A DNA stretch of 64,000 bases from Acidithiobacillus ferridurans (lineage in GTDB: Bacteria > Pseudomonadota > Gammaproteobacteria > Acidithiobacillales > Acidithiobacillaceae), in NCBI RefSeq assembly GCF_003966655.1, contig NZ_AP018795.1, positions 744,001 to 808,000 of the forward strand, in the 5' to 3' direction. Position numbers and translations under genes: made by a program. This document shows, piece by piece, positions 8,746-17,533 of this stretch; positions within the stretch are counted from its first letter, which is position 1, and every line of letters begins with the position of its first letter. The notes under the pieces are model-generated. The model was given only the letters and a program-made list of their open reading frames with translations. It ran no database searches and was not told where the DNA came from.

Positions 8746-9192
8746 TCAGGCGCGCTCGACGAAGACTATCACATCCAGTTCGACCTCCGGGTGCAAATGC
8801 ACACGCGCCGGGAATTCGCCGATCCGTTTGATCGGCCCTCCCGCCAGACGGATTTCGGAATGAGCCACTTCGTGGCCCAGGGCCGCCAGGGCCGCACTGA
8901 TGTCATGCAGGCCCACCGAACCAAATAAACGACCATCCTCGCCCGCCTGCAGGGCAATCGTGACCACGGTATCGGCCAGCGCCGCGGCGCGCTGTTGCGC
9001 GGCTTGCAGGCGTTCTGCCTCCACCTGCTCCAGCGCCGCCTTACGGGCGGCAAAGTCTTCCAGATTGCGCTGGTTGGCCACTACGGCCTTGCCCTGCGGC
9101 ACCAGAAAATTGCGCCCATAACCCGGACGCACTTCGACCACATCGCCCAGACGCCCCAACTTGTTGATACGTTCCAGTAAAATCACTTTCAT
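8746..9192 (-). CDS. rplI: 50S ribosomal protein L9
   Basis: A 148-residue ribosomal protein binding 23S rRNA. The true start is the ATG at 9192 (MKVILLERINKLGRLGD), with a GGGAGGAAT element just upstream; the longer frame is not coding. The N-terminal domain has the conserved PGYGRNFLVPQGKAV, followed by a long connecting helix and the C-terminal domain with DGRLFGSVG. Standard length. Confidence 0.98.
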   Translation of the reverse strand: MKVILLERINKLGRLGDVVEVRPGYGRNFLVPQGKAVVANQRNLEDFAARKAALEQVEAERLQAAQQRAAALADTVVTIALQAGEDGRLFGSVGLHDISAALAALGHEVAHSEIRLAGGPIKRIGEFPARVHLHPEVELDVIVFVERA

Positions 9193-9229
9193 TTCAAATT
9201 CCTCCCAAAAATTCTCTGCAAAACCGCCA

Positions 9230-10144
9230 TCAGGACCGCGGCCCGGCAAGCCGTCGGCGCAGGTGAAAAACACGGTCCAGAATACCCAGCACACTGACCA
9301 CCAGCAGGAACTGTGAAAGCAGGATCAGTCCGATATAAAAAGCCGCCAGCGCGATCAGGGGCCAGCCTCTCGACGCGAACCACAGGTGCACCAAACTTAG
9401 TCCCTGCAGCAAGTACAGCCCAGCGACCAGAATGGCGAGGTTCTGTACCGGCCATGCGCTGCCATGTGGCAGGAAAAAGCCCAACCCCGTCACCACCGGC
9501 AACCAGATCAGCCACTCTGGCAGCACCCAATCGCGAAACACCCGTTGTGGCACCACAATACCCTGAAACCGTTCGCGCCAGCGACTGGCCATCACTGCCG
9601 CCAGCGCCCAGAGCAGTGCCATGACCGCAGCGAGGATCCCCGGCATCAGACGAACCATATCGCCCAGGACCTGACGCTGCGTCGCGCTGAGGTCCTTACG
9701 CGCCGGTGCCAGCAAGTGCTCCATCTGCGCCTGCCAGAAGCCTGGGCCCGTACCCTGCGGTATGGCCCAGAGCAGTAACGCCAGCGTCAGGAGTGACAAA
9801 CCGATGACCACCCAGACCACTCCGCCCCACCCCACGTCCCACTGCAACCCCTCTCCCAACAGCCGTCCCGGCAACCAGGCTACCAGCGCAAAGGCGACAC
9901 CATACCATGGGTTCAGCGTGAACAGCGCGGAGGCGATTCCGGCAATCACCAGCACTTCGAGGCTCTCCCTGCGTCCCGCCTGCAGAGTAACCAGCGCCAC
10001 CAGAGCGACGCAGTTGAGCAACAACGGTCCGGCAAGAAAAGGAATCAGGCCTGCCGCGCTGAACAATACAGCAATACTGACACCAGCTGGCCAGCGTCCG
10101 CTGAGAAACCAACGGAGGACCCCGCCTCCTGGCTGCACCGCCAC
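9230..10144 (-). CDS. DUF2232-like integral membrane protein
   Basis: A 304-residue, very hydrophobic protein with about eight predicted transmembrane helices. It sits between rpsR (15 bases) and rplI (37 bases), where several beta- and gammaproteobacteria carry a DUF2232/YybS-like membrane protein, and position plus topology suggest that family. Function unknown; the family has been compared to substrate-binding components of small-molecule transporters. The gene shares the transcript of the ribosomal genes, so it is probably expressed in step with growth. Confidence 0.7.
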   Translation of the reverse strand: MAVQPGGGVLRWFLSGRWPAGVSIAVLFSAAGLIPFLAGPLLLNCVALVALVTLQAGRRESLEVLVIAGIASALFTLNPWYGVAFALVAWLPGRLLGEGLQWDVGWGGVVWVVIGLSLLTLALLLWAIPQGTGPGFWQAQMEHLLAPARKDLSATQRQVLGDMVRLMPGILAAVMALLWALAAVMASRWRERFQGIVVPQRVFRDWVLPEWLIWLPVVTGLGFFLPHGSAWPVQNLAILVAGLYLLQGLSLVHLWFASRGWPLIALAAFYIGLILLSQFLLVVSVLGILDRVFHLRRRLAGPRS

Positions 10145-10159
10145 CGGAGCGCCGGCGCC

Positions 10160-10438
10160 TTAACGCACGACGTAGGGCAGTAACGCCAGAAAACGGGCGC
10201 GTTTGATCGCAGTGGTCAACTGCCGCTGATAGAGGTTGCTGGTTCCGGTAATCCGGCTGGGGACGATCTTACCCGTCTCGCCCACATAAGCCTGCAAGGT
10301 CTTCAGATCCTTGTAGTCGATTTCTTTGACACCTTCCGCCCGGAACCGGCAGAACTTGCGCCGGCGCGTAAAGTTGCTGCCGCCGCCACGCTTGTCGCCA
10401 TCACCACTATCCCGATCTCTGTCCCGATTAAATGCCAT
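10160..10438 (-). CDS. rpsR: 30S ribosomal protein S18
   Basis: A 92-residue protein of the small-subunit platform, binding next to S6. After a basic, Gly-rich N-terminal extension of about 20 residues the core is typical: [27 protein letters not shown] and the C-terminal [17 protein letters not shown]. It follows rpsF by 16 bases. With S6 it probably also acts as the repressor that binds the rpsF leader. Confidence 0.98.
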   Translation of the reverse strand: MAFNRDRDRDSGDGDKRGGGSNFTRRRKFCRFRAEGVKEIDYKDLKTLQAYVGETGKIVPSRITGTSNLYQRQLTTAIKRARFLALLPYVVR

Positions 10439-10454
10439 CTGAAATCTCCTTAGA

Positions 10455-10853
10455 TTAAGCCGTCACTACGGCTTCGTTAGCGCTGTGATCCGGTTCGCCT
10501 TCGGCGGTCTCTTCGCTGCGTTCCCGACGGTCCGTCTCATCGCGGGCCAGGAAGGAAGGGCTGGTGACGGCTTCATGGCGGGCCAGCGTCAGATGGCGCA
10601 ATACCGCGTCGTTGAAGCGGAAAGCGTCCTCCAGTTCAGCCAGCGCAACACCGCTGCACTCTATGTTCATCAGCACATAGTGTGCCTTGTGGGCCTTCTT
10701 GATGGGGTAGGCCAGTTGCCGGCGGCCCCAGTCTTCCAGGCGATGAAAATGCCCGCCGTCGCTCTCGATCATGCCGCGGTAGCGCTCGATCATCTGGGGG
10801 ACCTGTTCACTCTGGTCAGGATGGACCAGAAACACAATTTCATAATGACGCAA
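10455..10853 (-). CDS. rpsF: 30S ribosomal protein S6
   Basis: A 132-residue protein of the 30S platform. I place the start at TTG 10853, giving (M)[17 protein letters not shown] as in the family, six bases after AAGGAG (10860-10865). A GTG seven codons upstream is in frame but sits on the wrong side of that ribosome binding site. The ferredoxin-like core ends near residue 95, followed by a charged tail rich in Glu and Asp, a common feature of S6 and a substrate of glutamate ligase RimK in E. coli. First gene of the operon; a regulatory stem overlaps its ribosome binding site. Confidence 0.96.
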   Translation of the reverse strand: MRHYEIVFLVHPDQSEQVPQMIERYRGMIESDGGHFHRLEDWGRRQLAYPIKKAHKAHYVLMNIECSGVALAELEDAFRFNDAVLRHLTLARHEAVTSPSFLARDETDRRERSEETAEGEPDHSANEAVVTA

Positions 10854-10859
10854 AAGTTG

Positions 10860-10909
10860 CTCCTTATGGTTCACTGCGGAGTCCGGACGCCCATCGCCCG
10901 AACAAGGAG
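10860..10909 (-). promoter_or_regulatory. rpsF leader stem masking the Shine-Dalgarno (candidate S6:S18 autoregulatory site)
   Basis: In the minus-strand transcript CUCCUU (10904-10909) pairs perfectly with the rpsF Shine-Dalgarno AAGGAG (10860-10865), and GUUC (10900-10903) with GAAC (10869-10872), leaving a 3-base bulge (10866-10868). The apical part holds the self-complementary GUCCGGAC (10881-10888) and other CCG-containing bases. In many bacteria the S6:S18 complex binds a structured rpsF leader carrying a bulged CCG. The stem here is seen directly; its identity with that family is inference. Confidence 0.6.
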
Positions 10910-10977
10910 TAAAAGGTGAGGGCGTATTCTAATACGCGACGCGGGAAAAACAAGGGGTTAACATTCTGGGCCGCGCA

Positions 10978-11997
10978 TCAGTCCGTGCATCCGGGGGCGA
11001 GCGCCCGTAACGCTTCGATCTGCTGCAGGCAGCGCACCCGGTCAGCCGCGGACAAGGCGGCCGTGGCGGCGTTACCGGCGAGACGCTCCAGGCGGTCACC
11101 GGTCGGGAGTACATCCCTGGACTGTAAATGCGCGATGGCTGTTTCCGCACCTTCCGGATCGTTACAGACCAGCAACAGGTCGGCGCCCGCCGTCAGCGCC
11201 GCATCCACCCGGGCAGCCATGCCGCCCGCAGCATGGGCACCCGCCATGCTGAGGTCGTCACTGACCACCACACCGGTGAAGCCCATCTCTTTACGGAGAA
11301 CATCCTGCAACCAGCGCGGCGAGAAGCCGGCAGGGTGTTCACCATCCACCCTGGGATAAAGACAATGCGCGGGCATGATCGCCGGAATTCCTGCGGCGAT
11401 CATGCCCGCAAAGGGCTGGAGGTCTTCCTGAATGGCGCTGAACGGACGATCATCCAGCGGCAAATCGAGATGAGAGTCCGCGGCCACCGCCCCGTGACCG
11501 GGGAAATGCTTGGCGACCCCCTGCAGGCCGGTCCGGGCCATGCCCTTCCAGAGTGCTGCCGCAATAGCGCCCACCCATACCGGATCGCGGTGGATGGCGC
11601 GATCGCCGATCACCGCAGAGATACCGCGATCCAGATCCACGCAGGGGGTAAAATCCAGATCAATGCCGAGATCCCGAAGTTCCGTACCGAGCAGCAAGCC
11701 CCAGTCTTCGGCCGCCACCCGCGCACTTTCCAGTCCGTCACGATCCGCCAGACGCCCCAGGGTCGCCATGGGCGGGAAACGCGTCACCCCCGCACGCAGA
11801 CGCTGCACCCGTCCGCCTTCCTGATCTATGCCGACAAGAAGGGGAGTGCTGCGCAAGGCATGCAATTCCGCGCACAGCTCACGCACCTGTCCGGCGTCGG
11901 CACAGTTGCGGGCAAAAAGGATGACACCGCCGACGGCAGGCTGGCGCAGCATGGCGCATTCGGCGGCCGTGGGCCGCAGGCCGGCGATATCGACCAT
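10978..11997 (-). CDS. nagZ: Beta-N-acetylhexosaminidase (muropeptide recycling)
   Basis: A 339-residue cytosolic GH3 enzyme that removes N-acetylglucosamine from anhydromuropeptides during cell-wall recycling. Start set at MVDIAGLRP (11997), leaving 28 bases after the upstream permease stop. Diagnostic motifs: LLVGIDQEGGRVQRL, KHFPGHG followed by the DSH of the His/Asp acid-base loop, and the nucleophile Asp in VVSDDLSMAGA. Single-domain length as in Gram-negative NagZ. It is the last gene of the eight-gene operon from cysM. Confidence 0.95.
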   Translation of the reverse strand: MVDIAGLRPTAAECAMLRQPAVGGVILFARNCADAGQVRELCAELHALRSTPLLVGIDQEGGRVQRLRAGVTRFPPMATLGRLADRDGLESARVAAEDWGLLLGTELRDLGIDLDFTPCVDLDRGISAVIGDRAIHRDPVWVGAIAAALWKGMARTGLQGVAKHFPGHGAVAADSHLDLPLDDRPFSAIQEDLQPFAGMIAAGIPAIMPAHCLYPRVDGEHPAGFSPRWLQDVLRKEMGFTGVVVSDDLSMAGAHAAGGMAARVDAALTAGADLLLVCNDPEGAETAIAHLQSRDVLPTGDRLERLAGNAATAALSAADRVRCLQQIEALRALAPGCTD

Positions 11998-12025
11998 CAG
12001 CGGGCCCCGTGCAGGGTGCCGCCGT

Positions 12026-14167
12026 TCATTCCGTACCAGCATGGGGGGCAGACTCCTGTATATCCGCTTGGGTGGTGGCCTGCGCCTTGGCTGCGGCGCG
12101 AACCCTGGCCTCTTCTTTTTTTACCTCTTCATTCTGCACCAGCTCCAGATCGGGCGACATGGAAATGGGCAGAACGATATTCGGCGGCTGGCTCGGGATA
12201 CCGCGCACATGCACGGGCACGATCATCATGCTGAAACCGTCATGCTGCAGGCGATCCTGGACGATGAAGCTGACTTCATCGTGCAGCAGCCCATGGAAAG
12301 GCCCCTGCGCAGACGTGTCGATCACCCGCCCGGCAAAAAAGATGCTCTGCGGAAAATAGCGAATGGCGACATTGGCCAGTTCCTCCATCGCCAGGATACG
12401 GTCGGTGGAGTAGGTGGCGAACCAGGTCGCCGCCATCCCCTCATTACGGCAAAAGGCCATATACTGGTTGGCCTCGGTTTCCACATATACCTTCAGGTCC
12501 TCCAGGGCCTTGATACCCTTGAACTCGCCCTGACCCACGATGCCCGCGAGCAGGAAAACATAGTTCTTGACGAAGCCGCCGACCATACGGTGCGCAGTCA
12601 GCAGGGTGTGCAGCCCCAATCCGTCAAAACGGCTGACAAAAAATACGGCGGTGGCGCCACGCGGATCGAGGGGCAGGTTCGGGCCGGACTCCAGATGCTC
12701 GGGCACCACGTCCAGCATGGTCTCATCCAGTTCGGCAGTGATTTTGCTGATACTCTTGTAATGGCGATAGATCAGGTACCCAAGGCTCACCACAATCGCG
12801 GTGACCAGCAGGGTGAACCAGCCGCCAGCATCGAATTTTTCGAAAATGGTGATGGCGAGAATGGAGGCCGTGACCACAAAGCCCAGCGCACTGACCGCAA
12901 GCCGGCCTCGCCAGAGTGGATCTTTGTCGCGCTGGGCAAACCAGTGCCGACTCAATCCCGCCATGGTCAGGGTAAAGGTGATGAAGACGTTGATACTGTA
13001 CAGCACCACCAGAATGCTGACGTGTCCCCCCGTCATCAGAAGGATAACCACGGCCGCGAAACCAATGAGCAACACGCCGTTACGCGACACGAAGCGATCC
13101 GACAGGTAGGAAAAACGCTCCGGCAGCCAACGATCGACGGCCATATTCGCCATGACGATGGGTGCCGTGATGATACCCGTATTGGCGGCGATGAAGAGGA
13201 GCAGCCCCTCGGTAATCAGGGTAAGCAGAGTCGCCGTCGGGCCGAAGGGGACTCCCCCCACCGTCCACCCCCGCGTAATCGCGCCATAAAGCACGGCATT
13301 CAGAGTTTGCCCCTGCTGGCTGTGCACCTGATACATCAGGTATAAAAAGATCAGGCTGCCGGCGACCAGAGACAGGGAGGTCGCCAGCAGGGTCATCGTG
13401 CGCTGGCCGGTCTGCACACGCGGCTCACGCATAATATGCACACCGTTGGCTACGGCCTCCAAACCCGTATAGGTGCCGCCTCCCAGGCTGAAGGCCCGCA
13501 ATATCAGCGCCACGATGAATATCCAGCCGTACTGCGTGCTATCCTGCCGAACACTCGCAACAGTGTTGTAGGCGATGTCCGGTACGGCGCCTACATGGCT
13601 CAGCAGGCCCCAGCCGAGCAGTATGGTGTGGGTCAGGATGAAGGCCATAAAGATGGGCAGCAGGATCTTGATGGATTCTTTCATGCCGCGCAGGTTGATG
13701 AAGATCAGGAACAGCAGTATCGCGACATCCAGGAGAAGCCGTTCGCTGTACCAGGAGACGGGCATGGTGCTCAACAGCGCCTCGGTACCCGATGCCACCG
13801 AAATCGCCGCCGTCAAGACATAGTCGACGATCAGCGCAGCGCCACTTACCAAGCCGGCCTTCGGCCCTAACAGTGTAGACGCGGTGTGATATCCGCCACC
13901 CCCGTCAGGGAACAGGGCAATGACCTGTTTGTAACCTGCCGAGATGACAAACACCGAAAGCGGGATGCCGATGGCCAGAAAAACGGCCAGATATTCATGG
14001 CCCTTCAAGGCATAATAGATTTCCGGTGGACCGTAAGCGGAGGAAGACAAGGCATCCGAACCCAGACCGACCCAGGCCAGAAAGGCCGCAAGCGAAAGGT
14101 TTTCGAACAACTTTGGATTGAACACGTTTACGGCGCGGCGGAAACGGGGCAAGCGGAAACGGGCCAT
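12026..14167 (-). CDS. APC-superfamily permease with large cytosolic C-terminal domain
   Basis: A 713-residue transporter, starting at MARFRLPRF (14167) after GAGGATG. About 12 transmembrane helices occupy residues 30-500, opening with the G-L-G-S-D-A-L-S-S-S-A-Y-G-P element typical of a bacterial APC branch (amino acid/polyamine or K+-type permeases). The last 200 residues are soluble, include the segment VVPEHLESGPNLPLDP and have a Rossmann-like feel. This architecture resembles uncharacterised APC transporters with a regulatory tail. The substrate cannot be named; amino acids or potassium are both possible. Confidence 0.82.
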   Translation of the reverse strand: MARFRLPRFRRAVNVFNPKLFENLSLAAFLAWVGLGSDALSSSAYGPPEIYYALKGHEYLAVFLAIGIPLSVFVISAGYKQVIALFPDGGGGYHTASTLLGPKAGLVSGAALIVDYVLTAAISVASGTEALLSTMPVSWYSERLLLDVAILLFLIFINLRGMKESIKILLPIFMAFILTHTILLGWGLLSHVGAVPDIAYNTVASVRQDSTQYGWIFIVALILRAFSLGGGTYTGLEAVANGVHIMREPRVQTGQRTMTLLATSLSLVAGSLIFLYLMYQVHSQQGQTLNAVLYGAITRGWTVGGVPFGPTATLLTLITEGLLLFIAANTGIITAPIVMANMAVDRWLPERFSYLSDRFVSRNGVLLIGFAAVVILLMTGGHVSILVVLYSINVFITFTLTMAGLSRHWFAQRDKDPLWRGRLAVSALGFVVTASILAITIFEKFDAGGWFTLLVTAIVVSLGYLIYRHYKSISKITAELDETMLDVVPEHLESGPNLPLDPRGATAVFFVSRFDGLGLHTLLTAHRMVGGFVKNYVFLLAGIVGQGEFKGIKALEDLKVYVETEANQYMAFCRNEGMAATWFATYSTDRILAMEELANVAIRYFPQSIFFAGRVIDTSAQGPFHGLLHDEVSFIVQDRLQHDGFSMMIVPVHVRGIPSQPPNIVLPISMSPDLELVQNEEVKKEEARVRAAAKAQATTQADIQESAPHAGTE

Positions 14168-14177
14168 TAGGACATCC

Positions 14178-14720
14178 TCAGCGGGGGAAGTGCAGCGGTG
14201 GCTGCAGTCCGACAAAAACGGGGGTATTCACGGCACATTCCGCAAAGAGGGCGCATACCGCATCGGGCGCCATCCGCACACAGCCCGCCGACACCGGTTG
14301 ACCGAGATGATCCACATCGGCGGTGCCATGGATGTAGATATAACGGCGGAAGGTATCCTGAAGGCCACCACGATTAAAACCCGTTTCACTGCCCGAGAGC
14401 CAGAGGATGCGCCCGAGAATCCAGTCCCGACGCGGCTGGCCGGCCGCCCACTCCGCACTGTAACAGGCACCGGTCCAGCGCCGGCCGCGCAGAATGGCCG
14501 TCGCGGGCAGGCCGGCGCCGATGCGCGCGCGCACTACATGCCAGCCGCGCGGCGTGCAACCGCTGTCGAACTCTTCGCCCAGCCCCTTACGGGCCGTGGA
14601 TACGACATACTCGGAGCGCGCTTCGGCGCCGTGCATTTCATACAGGCGTTGGGCGGAGACATCCACCCAGAGCCAGCGCGCGGGCCGCTCAGCGTTCGAA
14701 GAGGGCAATGGATTCGACAT
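14178..14720 (-). CDS. L,D-transpeptidase (YkuD domain)
   Basis: A 180-residue protein with a YkuD catalytic domain. The signature [20 protein letters not shown] contains the catalytic His and Cys in the expected H-G-T...S-x-G-C-x-R-M pattern. These enzymes form 3-3 cross-links in peptidoglycan or attach lipoproteins to it. I start it at MSNPLPSS (14720), overlapping the end of rlmD by 32 bases. No clear signal peptide follows this start, which is odd for a periplasmic enzyme; export could need a different start or it may act otherwise. Could in principle link the Lpp-like lipoprotein at 1440-1745. Confidence 0.85.
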   Translation of the reverse strand: MSNPLPSSNAERPARWLWVDVSAQRLYEMHGAEARSEYVVSTARKGLGEEFDSGCTPRGWHVVRARIGAGLPATAILRGRRWTGACYSAEWAAGQPRRDWILGRILWLSGSETGFNRGGLQDTFRRYIYIHGTADVDHLGQPVSAGCVRMAPDAVCALFAECAVNTPVFVGLQPPLHFPR

Positions 14721-16011
14721 GGGCAGTATGGGGAAACATGTTGACGACACCTGCCGCTCGCAAACGATAGCCGCGCTCATGTACCAGATACTCGGTGTCA
14801 CGGGCCAGGGTCGCCGGATTGCAGGAGACATACACCAGACGGCGGACGCCGGGGGTCAGACTGCGCAACACTTCGATGGCTCCACTGCGGGGCGGGTCGA
14901 TGAGCATTTTGTCGATGGCGCCCGCCGAAGCAAAATCTTCCATCCGGGCCTGGGTGAGATCGGCTACAGCATACCGGGCTTTATCCGCCAGGCCGTTGGC
15001 GGCGGCATTCTCCGCAGCCAGCGCAACCAACCGGGCATCTCCTTCAATGCCAAGCACCTGCGCTCCCAAGCGGGCGATGGGCAGGGTAAAATTCCCGAGC
15101 CCGCAGAAGAGGTCCAGAATGTGCTCTCCCGGTTGTGGTTGCAACAAGGCCATGGCGCGGCGCACCATCACCTGATTCGCCGCCTGATTGACCTGAGTAA
15201 AGACCAGGGGATCAAAACGCAGGCGCAACGCATAATCCGGCAGGTCGTAATGGAGCGGCTCCGGCTGCTCCGGCCACAAGGGATACAGGGTCTCGGGCCC
15301 GCGCGGTTGCAACCATATCTGCAGGTCGTGTTGCGCACCAAAAGCGCGCAGGTGCTGCAGATCACTTTCCGCCAGCGGCCGCATGTGACGAAACACCAGC
15401 GCGACGGCATCCGGCGTGGCCGCCACTTCGATCTGTGGGAAATCCTGGGGCGACTGCATCTGCGCGATCAGCGCCCGCAGGGGCAGAATGCGTTGCCCGA
15501 CGCGCGGGTCGAGGGTCAGACATTGCCCCATATCCACGACGTAACTGCTGTTGCGTTCACGAAAGCCCACCATCGCGCCCCGGGTTTTCGGCGTGCGCAC
15601 CGAGAGCCGCGCCTTGCTGCGATAGCCCAGGCTCGGGCCATGAATGGGTGGCAGGACGCGTTCGGGGCGGACCTTGCCGATGCGCCAGAGATGATCTTCC
15701 AGTTGTCTTTGCTTGATAGCCACCTGTGCCGCTGGCTCCAGATGCTGCAGGCTGCAGCCCCCGCAGACACCAAAGTGAGGACAAGGCGGCGACACCCGCA
15801 GGGAGGACGCCTTGACCACCTGCAGCAACTCGGCACGATCAAAGCTCTTGTGGTTCTGGGTACGCCGTGCCCAGACCCGCTCGCCGGGCAGCGCCCCATC
15901 GACAAACAGTACCTTGCCCTCCACACGGGCAATTCCGCGTCCCTCGGTATCCAGACTTTCAATAAACACCTGCTCAGGCTGAGCGTTATGAATGGGCTTG
16001 GGACGCGACAT
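14689..16011 (-). CDS. rlmD: 23S rRNA (uracil-1939-C5)-methyltransferase
   Basis: A 440-residue RNA methyltransferase of the RlmD/RumA group. From the start MSRPKPIHN (16011) it has an N-terminal TRAM domain (about 12-65), iron-sulfur ligands in [15 protein letters not shown], a Rossmann domain with [14 protein letters not shown], then DPPRSGA and the catalytic Cys in [12 protein letters not shown]. All key residues for a 4Fe-4S m5U methyltransferase are present. It overlaps both neighbours (32 bases with the L,D-transpeptidase, 26 with the exonuclease), so translation is coupled. Members of this group can also be RlmC/RlmD-like with other uridine targets. Confidence 0.93.
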   Translation of the reverse strand: MSRPKPIHNAQPEQVFIESLDTEGRGIARVEGKVLFVDGALPGERVWARRTQNHKSFDRAELLQVVKASSLRVSPPCPHFGVCGGCSLQHLEPAAQVAIKQRQLEDHLWRIGKVRPERVLPPIHGPSLGYRSKARLSVRTPKTRGAMVGFRERNSSYVVDMGQCLTLDPRVGQRILPLRALIAQMQSPQDFPQIEVAATPDAVALVFRHMRPLAESDLQHLRAFGAQHDLQIWLQPRGPETLYPLWPEQPEPLHYDLPDYALRLRFDPLVFTQVNQAANQVMVRRAMALLQPQPGEHILDLFCGLGNFTLPIARLGAQVLGIEGDARLVALAAENAAANGLADKARYAVADLTQARMEDFASAGAIDKMLIDPPRSGAIEVLRSLTPGVRRLVYVSCNPATLARDTEYLVHERGYRLRAAGVVNMFPHTAHVESIALFER

Positions 16012-16819
16012 GCAGATTCTCTGGCCACAGTGTGAGAAATTCCTGGACGTGGGCCTCGTCCCGGCTTTGCAGGTAAGACCGCAACCGGGTCTGGCAAACA
16101 TCATAAGCCGATCTGTCGAGATGCCCGCGAGTCAGTTCAAAACGCAGGTGGACCAGGGCCGTGTTGAGCACATCGACTTCGCAGTAGTGGCGAATGCCCG
16201 CCAGCTCCCCTGCCTGATAATGGGTCCAGACCTCCGCACCGCTCATTCCCAGCTTGCCGGGCAACCCCAGCAGCAACGCGATGTCCTGGAGGCGGGCGAC
16301 ATTGCGCGACTGATAGGCGGAGAGGACATCCATGAGATCGAGATGGCGCTCGTGGTAACGGCTGGTGTAATTGTTCCAGCGATAGTTCTGGTCCTGTTCG
16401 CCGTGCTCCCAGTAGCGGGCGGCAGGGATGCCGTGGAGCAGGGCACGGTAATGGAGCACCGGAAGGTCAAAGGCCGCGCCATTCCAGGATACCAGTTGCG
16501 GGGCATGGCGCTGAATGAACTGAAAAAAGGCCGTGACCAGAGCCACCTCGTCATCGTCCACTTTGCCGAAACTGCTGAGCTTGACCTGTCCGCCCTGCCA
16601 CCAAAGGGCGGAAATAGCGACTACCCGGTGCAGATAGGGGCGCAGAAACTCCGTTGCGCCCTGGGTTTCGATGCGACGCCGGTGCTCCAGCAATTCCGCC
16701 ACGCCCGCGTCGTCCGCCAGTTCAATGCCATGCACCCGTCGCCCGCCGGCAACGTCGGGCACCGTCTCGATGTCGAAAACCAGCACATTCTGCAAGGCAG
16801 TGGCTATTTCTTCTGCCAT
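15986..16819 (-). CDS. Predicted 3'-5' exonuclease related to the PolB proofreading domain
   Basis: A 277-residue DnaQ-fold nuclease. From MAEEIATAL (16819) the motifs run [10 protein letters not shown] (Exo I, Asp and Glu), [17 protein letters not shown] (Exo II) and [17 protein letters not shown] (Exo III, YCxxD type), the arrangement of the stand-alone PolB-like exonuclease family. Substrate and pathway are not known; DNA repair or RNA trimming are possible. It overlaps the upstream DUF1318 gene by 16 bases and rlmD by 26. Confidence 0.87.
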   Translation of the reverse strand: MAEEIATALQNVLVFDIETVPDVAGGRRVHGIELADDAGVAELLEHRRRIETQGATEFLRPYLHRVVAISALWWQGGQVKLSSFGKVDDDEVALVTAFFQFIQRHAPQLVSWNGAAFDLPVLHYRALLHGIPAARYWEHGEQDQNYRWNNYTSRYHERHLDLMDVLSAYQSRNVARLQDIALLLGLPGKLGMSGAEVWTHYQAGELAGIRHYCEVDVLNTALVHLRFELTRGHLDRSAYDVCQTRLRSYLQSRDEAHVQEFLTLWPENLHVASQAHS

Positions 16820-17529
16820 TGACCACTGGGCGACTGATACCAGTATCCCGCCGGTGCCTTGTTGATCCAAGCTTGGGCAAAAGTCTGCTGAATTTGACCC
16901 TCCCACTCGGGATGACCATTGGCATCAGCGATCTGCTGGTAGAGGTTGCTGAGTGCGCTGTTATTGCTGTTCACGAGACCATTCAGGGCCGCCCGCTGCT
17001 GCAGGGGCACGGCCGCGGCATCATGGATGGCAACCAGACCATTGGCGGTAAAACCCACGGCGCCGCTGACAAAATAAGGGCGCATCTGCGCCGCTATCGC
17101 CTCGAGCTGCGCCCTGGCCGATTGCACTCCGGGGCTGGACGCATCGAGGTTGGCGGCGGCCTCCGCCGTGCCGCTGATGGCGGAGAAGCCCATGGCGAGC
17201 AGGTAGCTGGCCGCATGGTAGGGGGATGCCATGCTCAGGGCATTGCTGGCGGAGGCTGCGGACCGTGTCGGGGCAGCCGGCGGCGCGGGTACCGATACGG
17301 CGGGCGCAACCGGCGGCGCAGGTACCGATGTGGCGGGCGCAACCGGAGCCAGCAGGGCGCCTTTGGCGGCGGCCTTATACACCTCGCCGACCACCTGATC
17401 CGCCAGCTTCTGTGCCGCCGCAGCCGGGAAGTAGATGTTGACGGTCACACAAGCGGACAGTGCCATAAGCAACCCCAGTACCAGCACACTGCGCCAGCCC
17501 TGCGTTTTCAGCCAATCCTGCCTCGTCAT
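16804..17529 (-). CDS. DUF1318 (YdbL-like) lipoprotein
   Basis: A 241-residue lipoprotein. After the start at 17529 a hydrophobic segment leads to the lipobox LSAC, then VTVNIYFPAAAAQKLADQV, characteristic of DUF1318 lipoproteins. A Pro/Ala/Val-rich linker (about 60-95) of repeated APPVAPA-type units follows, and the C-terminal half carries the YdbL-like domain ending [14 protein letters not shown]. In E. coli ydbH is followed by the small lipoprotein ynbE and by ydbL; here lipoprotein anchor and YdbL domain are on one polypeptide. It follows ydbH by four bases. Probable partner in envelope lipid transport. Confidence 0.8.
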   Translation of the reverse strand: MTRQDWLKTQGWRSVLVLGLLMALSACVTVNIYFPAAAAQKLADQVVGEVYKAAAKGALLAPVAPATSVPAPPVAPAVSVPAPPAAPTRSAASASNALSMASPYHAASYLLAMGFSAISGTAEAAANLDASSPGVQSARAQLEAIAAQMRPYFVSGAVGFTANGLVAIHDAAAVPLQQRAALNGLVNSNNSALSNLYQQIADANGHPEWEGQIQQTFAQAWINKAPAGYWYQSPSGQWQKK

Positions 17530-17533
17530 ATGC

